The notes: generated by a model from the letters alone, not told the origin. Shown: positions 31,951 through 45,320, counted from the stretch's first letter. The stretch: DNA of 64,000 nt from Cornus controversa (GCA_026545225.1 CM048846.1:52506270-52570269); one strand, 5' to 3'. Translations and numbers: made by a program.

Positions 31951-34890
31951 GACTAAAGGAGCACAAGCACTATCTTCACCACTACTTCAGTTTCAACTTC
32001 AACAGAACAATGAGGTGATTTTTTACTAACCAGGAAATTGGCTCTGAACTAGATTTTATGGGGGCTGATTGGGCATATGGAGAGAGATGGTTGTATTGTT
32101 TTAGCTTATAATTGAATTGAAAATTAAACAATTATTATTGCTTACTTTATAAGAAAATAACTATTGTTCTTCTAATAAGAGCATCATCGGCTCTACGATG
32201 AATATTGTCATAGTACCTAAGTTTATATATTTTCTTTAATTTTATCATTTATAAACGTTATATCTAGTGTTCCTCTTACACATTCATTATTAATTTAAAA
32301 TTAAACAATTAATTAACTTATTCTAAACAGTAATTTTGTCTTTCTTAAATATGAAAAGATTAAAGCTAAAGTATAAAATTGGGTCTGCTTCTGAAGTACT
32401 TGGGAGCTCAACTCATGCGCCTGGTTCTGACTCCTCTTTTTTTGGGCTTGCATAATAGCCCATTGAAGAGATTTGAAGTGCTGAGAACGCAAGCCTTCTT
32501 TCGAAGTTTAAACCAAAGCTGATTGGTCTGGTTTAAATCTCTTGTGGGTTTAATTGGCTGTTTGAGGAATAAAATATGTTGGGCTCTTTTGGAAAGCTTT
32601 ATCACTACTCGGGGTTAGCTTTACGAAGGAAACTAGTGATCAGCCACGAATTGGGTCTGTGTGGTTATAATGGTATGAAATAGAATGCATTTAGGCTACT
32701 AATATTATAACCATTTCAAGTTTGTTTCACCACAACGGTCCTAACAAGCCCGTCAACCAAAATTGACCCATGAAATTTGAAAATCGGTAACCAAAGTGAT
32801 GATATCTAGAGCCCTAAATCATTGAATTTAGAATTGTAGACACTTGAAAAAAAAAACTCGGAAAGGATTCATGTCGCAGTTTAGCCCCAAGTCAGTAAAA
32901 AGAAGTTGAATTTCATCCAAGGTAAGTATTTTTCATAAATCATTTTCTTACAACTTCCATTAAGTTTGTGGAATTTTTATAAATGTGCTATGACATCATC
33001 AACGAGAAAAGATTGGAATATGCAACATGATGTACCATATCAATTAGATAGATATTCAAATTAAATTTACTTGATGAGTTCTACTGTTGAATTTTGTGCG
33101 GGTATGGAGGACATGACAATGGTAGACAAACAAAAGAATTTACTCACTAATAGGAGTACGTTTACAATACATCCGATGTAAATACACCAGATGAATTTGA
33201 ATCATATATGCGTGTACAACACGCGCGATGTGTTTTATTGCATGTGTATAACACGCACAATTCAGATTCATTTGATTTATTTACACCGGATGTGTTATAG
33301 ATCTTCTCCACCAACATGCCCTTTTATCATTAATATGAGCGAACATAATAAATGACTCCAACTATTTACTAACATATATGGAGCTACATGAGCTACTTGT
33401 ACATATATGCATGGGCGGAACTAGCAAAGGGCTAACCTGGGCTATAGCCCAGATCCAAGAAAAAAGAATTTTTTTTTACTACTACTCTTCCCAATCCACT
33501 AGCTCAGCCCACCTTATGTTGGGTCTTCTGATTAGGCCCATTAGGGCAAACTCTCTCTCAAGTCTCATAGCAATTCTTCTTCTTATTCTTCTTCTTCTTT
33601 TTTAGTTGTGTTTTTTTTTCTGCTCTGTTTTCATTCTCTCCGAGTCTGGAGTCTACTACGGCGCAGTGGTGTCCTAGTGTGAGAAATTGAGAGAGAGTGA
33701 GAGAATTCAAAGTCTCTAAACAACCACCCTTTTATAAACCATTTTACTCCCTTTTCCTTCTTCCACAATCTCTCTCTTTCTCTCAAACTTTATTTTGTTT
33801 CTCTGTAAGACTGTATCTATACACATATATTATCAAAAGAGAATGAGTTTTGATTAGTTAGATGCCCAAATCTCACATCCAAATTCTAAGCTAACATATT
33901 TGTTATTTTTATTTTTTTTTGTCTTTGCTACAGTTGGATATGTGTGTGTGTTTGATGTTATGTAATATGATTCAGTGAAGTGAAACAGATGACACTATTT
34001 TGTTCTTTTTCTATTTTGTTTTATTTTTTTCCCCTAAAATATTATACATTTGAGTTCAATTTTAATTTTTATTGAGACTAATTTTTATGGATGAGATGAA
34101 AGGGTTCAAAATTTGTTGGTTTATAATATATTTCTGTTGATGAGTATGACATCCTGATAAGACAGCCTCTCAAGCCACTGTCGTCTTTTTTATTGGTTTA
34201 CAGACCTAGAATAACACAATAATTAATGCACGTTTCTTATTTAATTGAATACTAAAAATATAAAATTTCAAGACATAATTACTCGTTTAGTCATTTCTTC
34301 CCTTACTAAATAGACCGTGTATACATATATACAGTGTGTGTATATATATAAACTGTCATTTTCCTTTCTTTGTTTCTTTCTTTTTGTTTGTTTTCTTATT
34401 TTTTTCCCCCTTCTCACTTGATATATATCCGCATGTATAATGTATATGTATAAACAACCACTTTATTTGTTTATTTATTCAATTGTTTTCCCTTTCCTTT
34501 TTCTTTCAAGAGGATGTCGCGTGACATATATATATAACCTGGTAAAAAATAATTGAAAGAATTAAAAGAAACGCATTTGTTTATAATATATACTTCTATA
34601 TGTCTACTAAGATAGAAAAAAGAAAAGCAGAAAAAGCAAAATATACACTAACGTTCAAAGTTAAGTAAAGAGAGAGAAGAAGGATTAAAAAACCAATTTT
34701 GTTTTAATATTTTATATTTTTAGTATCCCATTTATTATATTATTTTAAATTTGTAGATCAATCAAAAAAGCAACTGCATAGAAACAGTAACTTGAACTAA
34801 CTGTGGCTAACACTCCTTTTAAGGTTTAAATTATGGCGTTGAAGTTAACTTATCTTTTATTAGTTGAGGTATATTTTACTTGCAGTAAAA
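31951..34890. other. Intergenic, no gene seen
   Basis: AT-rich sequence without supportable coding regions. It contains a MITE-like inverted repeat (33165-33299), a perfect 16-bp palindrome CTGGGCTATAGCCCAG (33437-33452), GA-rich stretches near 33680-33790, and pyrimidine-rich runs. Confidence 0.5.
33165..33299. mobile_element. Short MITE-like inverted repeat
   Basis: Arms of about 40 bp: ACATCCGATGTAAATACA...GATGAATTTGAAT on the left and the diverged complement ATTCAGATTCATTTG...TTTACACCGGATGTGTT on the right. The centre has ACACGCGCG and ACACGCAC motifs. Target duplications were not identified. Confidence 0.6.
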
Positions 34891-35554
34891 TGGCAGAGTA
34901 CTAAGAAGTCTAAGCCCATTTTGTTTGAATTATTGTATATTAGACAAGGAGCGAAAGGTACAAGTATGGGACACATTTGGAGTCTTCTTATGGTATTGTC
35001 TATATATTAGTTCCGTGTGATTAAATTCTCTTGACTTGTGTGATAAACTTTTAATGATTCCACATATATTGCACCACTCTTGGTGGATAGATATGTAAAT
35101 GTGGAGTCATGGTCAAAGTCTTTGCAAGTAAGTCGAAGATAGACTAGCAATGTAACGTGTATCACATGATGCACTTTCTACACTATTATTAGACAACAGC
35201 TGTTTGCATTATTGCATTATTGTATTAGACAACAGCTGTTTGCATTATTGTAAGGGTCAATCGTCTTAAATGTGTAATATTCATTTGAATTGATTTGTGG
35301 ATAGGAGCAAGGCAGAATTATTTGGAAATAAATCACCCAATGATAAAGTGAGATTTAAAGAAATAAAAATCAAATGATATTTCATTATAAAAAATTGCTC
35401 TTAAAAAATACAACATTTTTGAGTATAAAGGAAAAAAAAATTGTGTACAAAATTTTTAAAAGTCATTACAATGATGAGTATTAATCTAAAATTTAATTAT
35501 ATAAAAAATAAAAGTAAATTTTAAATAAAAAATCAAAATATTCATTACCAAACT

Positions 35555-35890
35555 ATGTTTTTTTTTTTTTTATATTTTTGCTAAATAAATTTTTGAAAAC
35601 ATTTGGAGTTAACAAACATGTTTTCAGTGTTTTGTTTTTAAAATTTTTGTGACAATTTGATGCTACCAAATATGTTTTCAAATATGTTTTCAGTGTTCTA
35701 TTTTTAAAATTTTTGCAACAATTTGATATTACCAAACATGTTTTCATGTTTTTTGTTTCTGACTTTGTGCCAACAAATTTTACATTATCAAATATGCTTC
35801 CATTCACTATTGAACACATAACACAACAAAATAGTGTTTTTCGTTTTGGATGAAAATAGAAACGCAAAATATTTTCGGTTACCAAACAAG
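35555..35890 (-). mobile_element. MITE-like insertion with internal ~80-bp repeats
   Basis: On the minus strand it starts TTAGGGCTTGTTTGGTAACCG, a terminus common in plant MITEs. Inside are recurring phrases around AAACATGTTTTCA and TTTTAAAATTTTTG at 35610-35740. It lies within one of the repeated promoter-proximal segments, splitting it from the next. Confidence 0.4.
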
Positions 35891-36583
35891 CCCTAATAAT
35901 CTAGCCCATTTTGTTTGTATTATTGTATATCAGAGAAGTAGTGAAAGCTACAAGTCATAGGACAACACTTTTGAAGTCTTCGTGTGTTGACTATTCAAAG
36001 TAGAAAAACCAGTTCTCTCTTATTAAATTCTCTATGATAAACTTTCAATGACTCTACATGTATTATTGCACCACTCTTGGTGCATGCATATGTTACTAAT
36101 CATGAAGCGTAATTTTCATTTGATTTTGATTTTGATGGAAAGTTGTCAGAAGTCTCTGCAAGTAGTCGGTGATAGATATTGCATTATAGATTGACTAGCA
36201 AATGTAACGTGTATGAGACGATCCCACTTGCTACAATAGTTTAATTAAGGCTCGTTAGAAGATTGTAATGATCTCAAATTAAACCTCTTAAATGTTTTCT
36301 TTATCTAAACTGGTGAAGAAGTCTCGGTCTTCTCACGCAGTGCAGATAGAGAGAGAGAAATTAATTATATAAGTTGGTCAAGGTCTTCACAAGTATATAT
36401 AGTTGGAGAGAAATTAAGGAATATCTATATATATATATATGCTAGCAGCTAAAGAGTATTGTCAGAATTTACAACACCTACATACATCATTGGTCTATAT
36501 AATCTTAAATAACGCTGATGAGAAACAGGATTAAAAAATTTGGGGTCATAGAAAGTGTAAGGTCAAAACAGTAAATACTTTAT

Positions 36584-36905
36584 ATGGAGATGGATTGTTT
36601 GTCATGGGAGTTGGTTTGATTTGGATTATGCTTCACATCCATGTTAATGGATGCTTGGAGGCAGAGAGGATTGCTCTCTTGCAAATCAAAGCTTCCATCA
36701 ACTATTCAAATGAAACTTTTTTGTCATATTGAGACGATTCAGGCGATAAAAGGGTGCAACTGTTGTGATTGGAAAGAGGTTTAGTGCAAGAACTGAAAAA
36801 TAATCCTACTTCTACTTAATGACACAAAGGATTACAGGATAGGATATTTGTATCTAAATTTCTCACTATTTCTTTCGATATCTAGACTTAGATATTTGTA
36901 GCTAG
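36584..36905 (+). pseudogene. Dead first exon of a receptor-like protein
   Basis: Homologous to exon 1 at 38189-38549 (signal peptide, LRR N-terminal cap). Shared landmarks: ATGGAGATGGAT, CACATCCATGTTAATGGATGC, GAGGCAGAGAGGATTGC, TGTTGTGATTGGAAAGAGG. It is broken by an indel early in the signal peptide, TGA in place of the Trp codon in the YWD motif (36730-36732), a further frame change near GGCGATAAAAGGG, and TAG at the codon after KEV. No exon 2 follows; downstream sequence returns to promoter-type repeats. Confidence 0.8.
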
Positions 36906-38188
36906 CCGAATGGGTGAAAAAAGCAATTCTTCGTGAAGAAACTCTCTTGATTTTTTTGACACAAGTCCGGACCCTTTGGTAAATGATGTCTCTGCTGTAG
37001 CCGTGTTGGAATTTTTTTACACGTTAAATATATTTCTTTAAAACATTTATAAATGTTTTTAACACATTTGTTCTGTTTTTTGCACACATTAAATTTGGCC
37101 GAAATATGCCTTGTGGTATCTTTTCTCTTGGTGCATAGAAATGTAATAGTTACGCGTCTTAAAATTGCAATCTGCATTTGATTTTGATAGAAAATGGTCA
37201 AAGTCTTTGCAAGTAGTTAGGACTTGACGATACACTTGCTACAGTAGTGTGAGAATGAAAAAATCATCATTAACAGTAGATTACTAAGAAGTAGATTACA
37301 GTGTTGTTTGCATTATTGGATTAGAGAAGGGGGTGAAACTTGAAAGGTACAAGTCTTAGAAGTCATGGGACACTTTTGGAGTCCTCTTGTATTGTCTATT
37401 CGATGTGAAAATGTAGTTTTCTGCTAGTGACTTCTGTGATAACTTCTAATGACTCTTCGTGTATTGTACTCCTGGACTAATTTTCTCTAGTACATGTTTG
37501 GGTTAAGTGTAATTCAATCGAAAATGCAAAATTACGTGTCAATATTAAATTAAGAGCTCAACACCATTAAATCTAGCATTTTTTATTTATTCGTGTTATA
37601 ATGTTATAATGTTGCATTAGTGTTTACATTTTTATTACATATGTGTTGCGTTCCCAACGTAGTGCTTGATTTAAATTTGTATGTATAATTGCATGAGAGA
37701 ATTCTGATTATTATACTTCTGGTGCGTAAATATGTAATGGTCAAATGTCTAAAATGTGTAATATTTATTTTATTTTGATGGAAGGTGGTCAAGGTCTTTG
37801 CAAGTAGTATTGACTAGCAATTCAAGGTGTATGAGACAAATGGAAAAACGGATGATAGAGACTACTGTAACAGTATAAACTAGCAATGTAACAGTAGTGT
37901 TAGAATGATAAAAATCATCATAAAAAGGTAGATTACTAACAAGTCAAGCACGCGTTGCTTGCAATATTGTCTTGTATTAGAGAAGTCGTGGAACACTTGT
38001 GGGGCACATCCTCGTCTATTGTCTTTTCGATGTGGAAAAAGCACTTTTCTCCTATTGAATTATATTTTGTTTCAGTACCTGTCAACATTAAATTGAGGGC
38101 TCAACACCTACATTATTTGTCTATATAATATTAAACCACGTTTACAAGAAACAGAACTAAAAAACTTGGCTCATAGAAAATATTGTAT

Positions 38189-39806
38189 ATGGAGATGGAT
38201 CTTTGGTGGTGGTGCGTTGGGTTAATTTGGATTACGCTTCACATCCATGTTAATGGATGCTTGGAGGCAGAGAGAATTGCCCTCTTGCAAATTAAAGCTT
38301 CCATCAACTATCCAAATGGAACTTCTTTGCCATATTGGGATGATTCACACGATAAAGGGAGCAATTGTTGTGATTGGAAAGAGGTTCAGTGCAAGAACGG
38401 AAAAGTAATCCAACTTCTACTCAATTACACAAGAAATTATGAGTTAGAATATTGGTATATGAATTCTTCACTGTTTCTTTCCTTTAGAGAGCTCAGATAT
38501 CTAGACTTGAGTAATTTGAGACTAGCCGGATGGATAGACCATGAAGAAGGTTAACTAAGTTTACAAGCTATCAAGTTGTCCCTTTTTTTTTTTTTTACCC
38601 ATTTTTTTTAATTTTTTTTGGAATTTCTCTAGTTGTGAGCATGATGACTTTGAAATTTCAATATAATTTCCAGGTTTTGAAAGATTATCCAAGTCAGGAA
38701 AGCTAGAGGTGCTTATATTGGATTGGAATGCATTCAATAATAGCATCCTACCATCTCTTGGTGCACTTTCATCACTCAAGACTCTATCTCTAGTCCACAA
38801 CCAGTTGAACGGATCAATTGATACCCAAGGTAATTAATTCAAGAATGAAATACCTTTACCAGGTTGATAAAAGAAGCATATATATGTTGTTGACGTCTCA
38901 ACATGCCTAACTTAATACTATATATCATTCTTCATACATACTTTATAAATTTAGAGGAAAGCTATATGTTATTTAACTGCAATTTTATTTCAGCAAAAAA
39001 ATACAAATATATTAGTCCCGAGCTTGCTTATTATAGGATATAGACTAGACTTTAGTGTAAGAAAAAAATATGCAAAAATTGCCTTTAAATTACTATGAAT
39101 AGTTTGAAGTGTATCTTAAATATTGATGCAACCAGATAGTCTGTTTTTTTTAAGATTGTTCTCGTTTGTACGGTGGTAATTTTTTGATAAAATACGGGAT
39201 ATGTCATGTATATTCTCATATGTTGGTGTTTTTCAAAATTGTAGTCAAATAAATAAATTAATTCTTATTCCTGGAAAAAAAATGTATATTCTCATATCAG
39301 TTTTTTTCATTGTTATTGTAAAATTTTATAACATGAACAAATTGGAAGGGTTGGACTTGAGTGATAAGCTGATCAATTGCTTCCAAATTTGACATGGAAT
39401 TACGTGTCAGATCGATCGATGTAAAAATGCATGATTAGGTCGCTATTGTGGAGCTTGGCATATTATAGGATATACATCGAATAGGCTTGAGTTTTAGAGG
39501 AAATGGCCTGTGAATTACTAAAAATGGAAATAGAATTGGAATTGGAATTGGTGGAATTCCAATTCCATGCAACCGGAACATAACATAACATGAACATTTT
39601 GAAGTATAACAAGAATATTAATGTAAAAAGAGAGTCCACTCTTTAATTTTCCAGTCCAGTAGATTTCAGAAGCTAGCTAGTATAAGTACGGGATATATCA
39701 TATATATTAATTCTCCTTTTTTTTATTGTAGCGTTTCTTAACATGAGCAAATTGGAGGAGCTGGACTTGAGTGAAAACCAGATAAATAGTTTCACGGGAA
39801 ATGAAG
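38189..39806 (+). pseudogene. Receptor-like protein copy 1: intact 5' half only
   Basis: The 5' half of an LRR receptor-like protein gene. Exon 1 (38189-38549): ATG chosen at 38189 (MEMDLWWWC), a signal peptide to about residue 24 (LIWITLHIHVNGCL), then the N-terminal cap with ERIALLQIKASINY and the cysteine pair SNCCDWKEVQC, and a first LRR (LRYLDLSNLRLAGW). Exon 2 (38674-38829): LEVLILDWNAFNNSILPSLG plus a following repeat. Exon 3 (39732-39806): MSKLEELDLSENQINSF. All three are flanked by GT and AG with phase-1 junctions and have no stops. Exon 4 onwards is absent: the sequence jumps at about 39938 into repeat DNA. By itself it could encode only a secreted short LRR protein; it could also splice to the downstream copy. 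Confidence 0.75.
39324..39391 (+). pseudogene. Degenerate extra copy of exon 3
   Basis: ACATGAACAAATTGGAAGG...GGACTTGAGTGATAAGCTGATCAATTG resembles exon 3 (MSKLEELDLSENQIN) but the AG acceptor has become AA and a stop follows (TTTGA). Similar dead copies are at 41905-41978 and 44907-44976. Confidence 0.6.
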
Positions 39807-39938
39807 GTACAAAATGGCACAAATGCATTTTTGGTTGATCTCATTTTTAGAGACCATGCATTCATCGTACTCATTTGCAAAGTTGACTCGAGATGAAATT
39901 ATCAACCCGATGTTAAACATTACTAATTACTCCTACAA

Positions 39939-41627
39939 TGAATTACTACGTAGAATTTGCAGTTAGGATAGTATCTTTAAATATAGATTTTACCATCTTA
40001 TTTTACTTGGAATATAGAAAAATAATACATCAAATCGAAGCTCTTTGAATTTCATATTTTCTAGAATTCGTCTCAGGTCGTTTCGATCAGTATCAAAGAA
40101 GTTATGACCAAAACAGTACGTTTTGTTGTGCAGAGAAGTACGAACCAGATTTTTCAATCTTTGCGAACACGATTCGATCACTGCAAATCTAATTTTCTAT
40201 GCTTCCAAACTATCCCAAACCTTCAATCTTATGTCCTGTATTGAATCCACAAGCAAAAGAATAGTGGGTTTTAAGTCACCTTTGAATTATAGTAAATGTG
40301 AGAAAGAATTATTTGACAATTCTCTGAGTTGTGCGATGCGGAAGCGGCTTCGAAAGTTAGATTTAAAACCTAAAGGGAGTGACTAGGTTTACTTGTTTTT
40401 TGCTTATTTTTTCATATTATTCAGTTTTAAGTCCAATTATAAATTAAAGCATTCTTATAAAGCAAGTAAATAAATAAAGTGCAATAAAGTAAAAAATGCA
40501 CCAGATATACGTGGAAAACCAAGATCGGGAAAAAACTACGGGTAAGGCTTTGTAGCCCTGGAGAACCAAATCCACTATCGTCGAATCAAAGTACAATATA
40601 CTATGTCTTAGACTCACACCCACTCCACTCTGACAAGAACTTGATGCGGAACTCCTCAAACTTACTTTTGCGACTCCCTTGTCCAATTGCTACAGACTTC
40701 CGGCTAACGTTACAACCTTTGCAGAAAGGTAACTGGAAAAACACGAACACTTAGCAAATATTCTGTCCCCTTCGTAGTGGGATCTTCTTCTCTTTCCTGA
40801 CCAACGAACAATTGTAGAAGAAATCAATCCAGTAACTTGATTAATAAGAAACTTTTGAAGCAATCTTCGAATGATTGATTAAGCAAGAGAGTCATCTTAA
40901 ATCACTTAGTGAATATGTGTGTGCTCTCAAAAATATAAACAGAAAAACAAAGTTCTCTGTTGGAAAAAATATCTCAATACTTTCTCTCTCTAAAAATATC
41001 ATTTTGATGCGTATTGAAAGCTTCGTGAAAGTACACACAGAGAGAAATCATATGAGGTTTTTATAGATGTTAAAAACCCTCATTGTTCTTTAAAAACAAA
41101 TTAAAAATCAATATGAAACAAGTTCCAAAGTTTAAGAAAATTTCAGAGTTAAATCTGGGTTGAAACAAGACACTGGAAGGCAAAAAGGTCAGACAGAAGG
41201 CTTAGACAGGTCCAACCTTGTAGAGGTCTTGGTTTGAGATATTGGGGACCAGTCCAGCTAAACCTTGGATCAGTTCAACCTTGTATTTTTTTAAAAACAG
41301 CTCAAAACCCCTATTTTGCAATGTCGGAACCACCTGATTTGAAATATATGTGTGCTCACCACTTTACTTGGAATACATGACTCTCATACTTGATCAACGA
41401 TGTCCTCATGTAATCGAAACCATCCGAAAACTTCAATCGATCAAAACCTTGTTTAGATTATTGATGCCTACTTCCGAAGATACAAGCTTCCTACATTTGA
41501 AGAACATTTGCATAATTAGTATAGAAATTCATGGTCACTCTGAGACTTCAATTACATACTCAATTACAAGAATATAAATAAAAGATTATAACTCAATCAT
41601 GTCTAGTTTTGACACCAAAGCTTCCTA
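39939..41627 (-). repeat. Repeat block shared with intron 4 of copy 2
   Basis: About 1.69 kb nearly identical to 47050-48687, from ATGAATTACTACGTAGAATTTG to CTAGTTTTGACACCAAAG. The portion 40335-41600 is the reverse complement of the copia-LTR-like repeat at 30660-31950. Both ends are sharp junctions in copy 1: left against intron 3, right against a partial re-copy of intron 2. The junctions are therefore rearrangement breakpoints. The short open stretches in it are not kept as genes. Confidence 0.7.
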
Positions 41628-43040
41628 TTATAGGATATAGACTAGACTTTTGTGTAAGAAAAAAATTGCCTCTAAATTACTATGAATAGTTTGAAGTGCA
41701 TCTTGCATATTGATACAACCAGATAGTTTGTCTTTTTAAGTTTGTTCTTGTTTGTACGATGATAATTTTTTGATAAAATACGAAATATGTCATGTATATT
41801 ATCATATGTTGGCGTGTTTCACAATTGCAGTCAAATAAATAAATTAATTCTTATTCCTGAAAAAAAAAATGTATATTCTCATATCAATTTTTTTCATTGT
41901 CATTGTAACATTTTACAACATGAGCAACTTGAAGGAGTTGGACTTGAGTGATAAGCTGATCAATTGCTTGCAAAGTTGAGATGGAATTAACAGTCAGATC
42001 GATCGATGTAGAAATGCATGCGAGGATTTGATTAAATATTTTATTTATCCTTTTGCTAAATTGACCAAAAAATGTTTTGATAAGTTTTTTGGTTAACTTA
42101 TCAGGTCACTCTTGTGGAGCTTGGCATATTATAGGATATAGATGGAATAGGCTTTAGTTTTAGAGGAAATGGCCTATGAATTACTACGAGACTATATTCG
42201 GGTGCATGGAAATAAAAATAGAATTGAAATTGGTGAAATTTCAATTTTAAGACTCCAATTTCATGAAATCGAAACAAAACATGAACATTTTGAAGTATAA
42301 CTAGAATATTAATGTAAAAAGAGAGTCCACTCTTTAATTTTGGACTTGAGTTTTAACCAGATAAGTAGCAGTGTTAGAATGATAAAAATCATCATAAAAA
42401 GGTCGATTACTAACAAGTCAAGCACACGTTGCTTGGAATATTGTGTTGTATTAGAGAAGTTGTGGGACACCTGTGTGGGCCGTCCTCTTCCATTGTCTTT
42501 TCGATGTGGAAAAAAAGCACTTCTCTTCTATTGAATTATATAGACTTCTGTGACATCTTTTTTAATGACTCCACATATATTCTACTCCTCGACCAATTTT
42601 CTCTCGTATGCGTTTGGGTTCACTGCAATTCAATGGAAATTGCAAAATTAACTGTCAACATTAAATTGAGGGCTCAACACCGTCAAATCAAGGATGCAAC
42701 AATAATGTAAAGCTGTTCTATCTTTGACTTAATTATATTATAATATTGCATCTATATGTAATATGTTTTACTAGTGTTGCGTGGTTATTTACATCTTTAT
42801 TATTAAAGTATTGTGTTTGCAATGTAGTGTGTTGTATTCTTGATTTAAATTGCTATGAATAATTCAGTGCACGAAAGAGAATTTTGATTATTACTCTATT
42901 AGTGCATAAATTTGTAATAATCAAGCGTCTTAAATGTGCAACATTTATTTAATTTTGATGAGATGATCAAAATCTTTGCATATAGTTAGAAATAGAACTT
43001 AAAAGAATATTATAGATTAGCAATTTAACGCGAGACACAG
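41628..43040 (+). repeat. Partial duplicate of RLP introns and promoter segments
   Basis: 41628-42345 resembles the intron 2 to exon 3 interval of copy 1 (39020-39660), including a dead exon-3-like piece at 41905-41978. 42370-42700 resembles the upstream region of copy 1 (37880-38130). The join at about 42345 fuses the two. No functional exon is present. Confidence 0.6.
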
Positions 43041-43805
43041 GATGGATGCACTTTGTACATTACGGAGATGAGATAAAATGTACAGGAAAGCCAATTTTAG
43101 TTTGACAGTTTCGACCAAATGTTCTTCTAATAACTGTGATTGGTAAGTATCGTCCCTTCATTATTAAAACCAAATGTAATACTAATAGTAATATATTAAT
43201 TAATTTTTACCATTTTCAGATATATACTTTTGAGTTTATTCATGGGAAGTCATAAATGCACTACACTATCTTATAAATACAATATAGTTTAGATGTGAAA
43301 TGACATTATTGTCCTTGATTTAATTCATAAGAATCAAATATAAGGGCCGTTTACCTCATTTAGTTTTTTTTATTATTATAAAGAGTGCTTTTATTATTTT
43401 TTTCCACTATTTATTTATTATTTCTTCCGGATTAGTATGTTTAAGATTATAAATGTTGGGGCTTATAAATGTACTACTACACATTATGATGCACTTAAAA
43501 CATACTACTGGTTTATATAATCGTAAACCACCTTGATAGTTAGGTAGCAGGAACTATCATAGGATCCAGGATCCGAAACTTAAGTCTCACTAGAAGATCT
43601 AAAACTGCTTAAAGTGAAGTCTTCTCGCCCAAACAGACACAGAGAAAATAATTAAGTTGGCCAAGGTCTTCACAATTATATGGTCGGAGAAAGAGACTTC
43701 TATCAGCATTTCCAACAACTACATTATTTGTCTATATAATCTTAAACCACGTTTATAAGAAATAGGACTAAAAAACTTGGCTCATAGAAAATATTGTTTA
43801 CGAAG
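43041..43805. other. Upstream region of RLP copy 2
   Basis: AT-rich, no ORF. The last 100 bp (ACTACATTATTTGTCTATATAATCTTAAACCACG) match the upstream of copy 1 at 38100-38188, with a TATATAA-like element at 43731-43737 about 70 bp before the ATG. This is a plausible core promoter, shared by copy 1 (38121-38127) and the dead exon (36496-36502). Confidence 0.45.
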
Positions 43806-44417
43806 ATGGATAGTTTGTGGTGGTGTGTTGGGTTGATTTGGATTACACTTCACATTCATGTTAATGGATGCTTGGATGGCTCTCTTGCAAATCAAAGCTT
43901 CCATCAACTATCCAAATGGAACTTCTCTGCCATATTGGGATAAAAGCAATTGTTGTGATTGGAAAGAGGTTTAGTGCAAGAACGGAAAAGTAATCCAACT
44001 TCTACTCAATGAAACAAGGGATTACATATTGGGTGATTGGTATCTGAATTCCTCACTGTTTCTTCCCTTTAGAGAACTTGGATATCTAGACTTGAGTTAT
44101 TTGCGACTAGCGGGATGGGTAGAGCATGAAGAAGGTTAACTAAGTTTACACACTATCAACTTGTCCTCTTTTTCTTTTTTTAATATCCATTCTTTTTTTA
44201 TTATTTTTTGAATTTCTCTAATTGAGAGCATGGTGCTTCGAAATTTCAATATAATTTGCAGGTTTTGAAAGATTATCTGAGTCAGGAAAGCTAGAGGTGC
44301 TTAAATTGGATTGGAATGCATTCAATAATAGCATCCTACCATCTCTTGGTGCACTTTCATCACTCAAGACTCTATCTCTAGTCAGCAACCAGTTGAACGG
44401 ATCAATTGATACCCAAG
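43806..44417 (+). pseudogene. Receptor-like protein copy 2: broken exon 1 plus exon 2
   Basis: Exon 1 (43806-44134) starts MDSLWWCVGLIWITLHIHV but lacks a net 11 bp after GGATGCTTGGA compared with copy 1, shifting the frame in the cap region, and has TAG in place of the CAG codon after KEV (about 43973-43975). The donor at 44135 is intact. Exon 2 (44262-44417) is open and nearly identical to exon 2 of copy 1. As it stands the native start cannot lead into the LRR region. Confidence 0.8.
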
Positions 44418-45320
44418 GTAATTAATTCAAGAATGAAATACCTTTACCAGGTTGACAAAAGAAGCATATATATGTTGTTGACGTCTCAACATGCCTAACT
44501 TAATACTATATATCATTCTTCATACATACTTTATAAATTTAGAGGAAAGCTATATGTTATTTAACTGCAATTTTATTTCAGCAAAAAAATACAAATATAT
44601 TAGTCCCGAGCTTGCTTATTATAGGATATAGACTAGACTTTAGTGTAAGAAAAAAATATGCAAAAATTGCCTTTAAATTACTATGAATAGTTTGAACTGT
44701 ATCTTAAATATTGATGCAACCAGATAGTCTGTTTTTTTTAAGATTGTTCTCGTTTGTACGGTGGTAATTTTTTGATAAAATACGGGATATGTCATGTATA
44801 TTCTCATATGTTGGTGTTTTTCAAAATTGTAGTCAAATAAATAAATTAATTCTTATTCCTGGAAAAAAAATGTATATTCTCATATCAGGTTTTTTCATTG
44901 TTATTGTAAAATTTTATAACATGAACAAATTGGAAGGGTTGGACTTGAGTGATAAGCTAATCAATTTCTTCCAAAGTTGACATGGAATTACGTGTCAGAT
45001 CGATCGATGTAAAAATGCATGATTAGGTCGCTATTGTGGAGCTTGGCATATTATAAGATATAGATCGAATAGGCTTGAGTTTTAGAGGAAATGGCTTGTG
45101 AATTACTAAAAATGGAAATAGAATTGGAATTGGAATTGGTGGAATTCCAATTCCATGCAACCGGAACATAACATAACATGAACATTTTGAAGTATAACAA
45201 GAATATTAATGTAAAAAGAGAGTCCACTCTTTAATTTTCCAGTCCAGTAGATTTCAGAAGCTAGCTAGTATAAGTACCGGGATATATCATATATATTAAT
45301 TCTCCTTTTTTTTATTGTAG

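Larger units (their letters stand above)
34895..38160. repeat. Repeated promoter-proximal segments of the RLP locus
   Basis: A segment of about 300 bp recurs in diverged form at about 34905-35180, 35895-36215, 37145-37470 and 37730-38060, and again at 42370-42620 and 42895-43040. Marker phrases are CCATTTTGTTTGTATTATTGTATAT, TGACTCTACATGTATTATTGCACC, GGTCAAAGTCTTTGCAAGTAG and GACTAGCAATGTAACGTGTATGA. These precede each receptor first exon, so they represent serial duplication of the upstream region. Confidence 0.6.
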
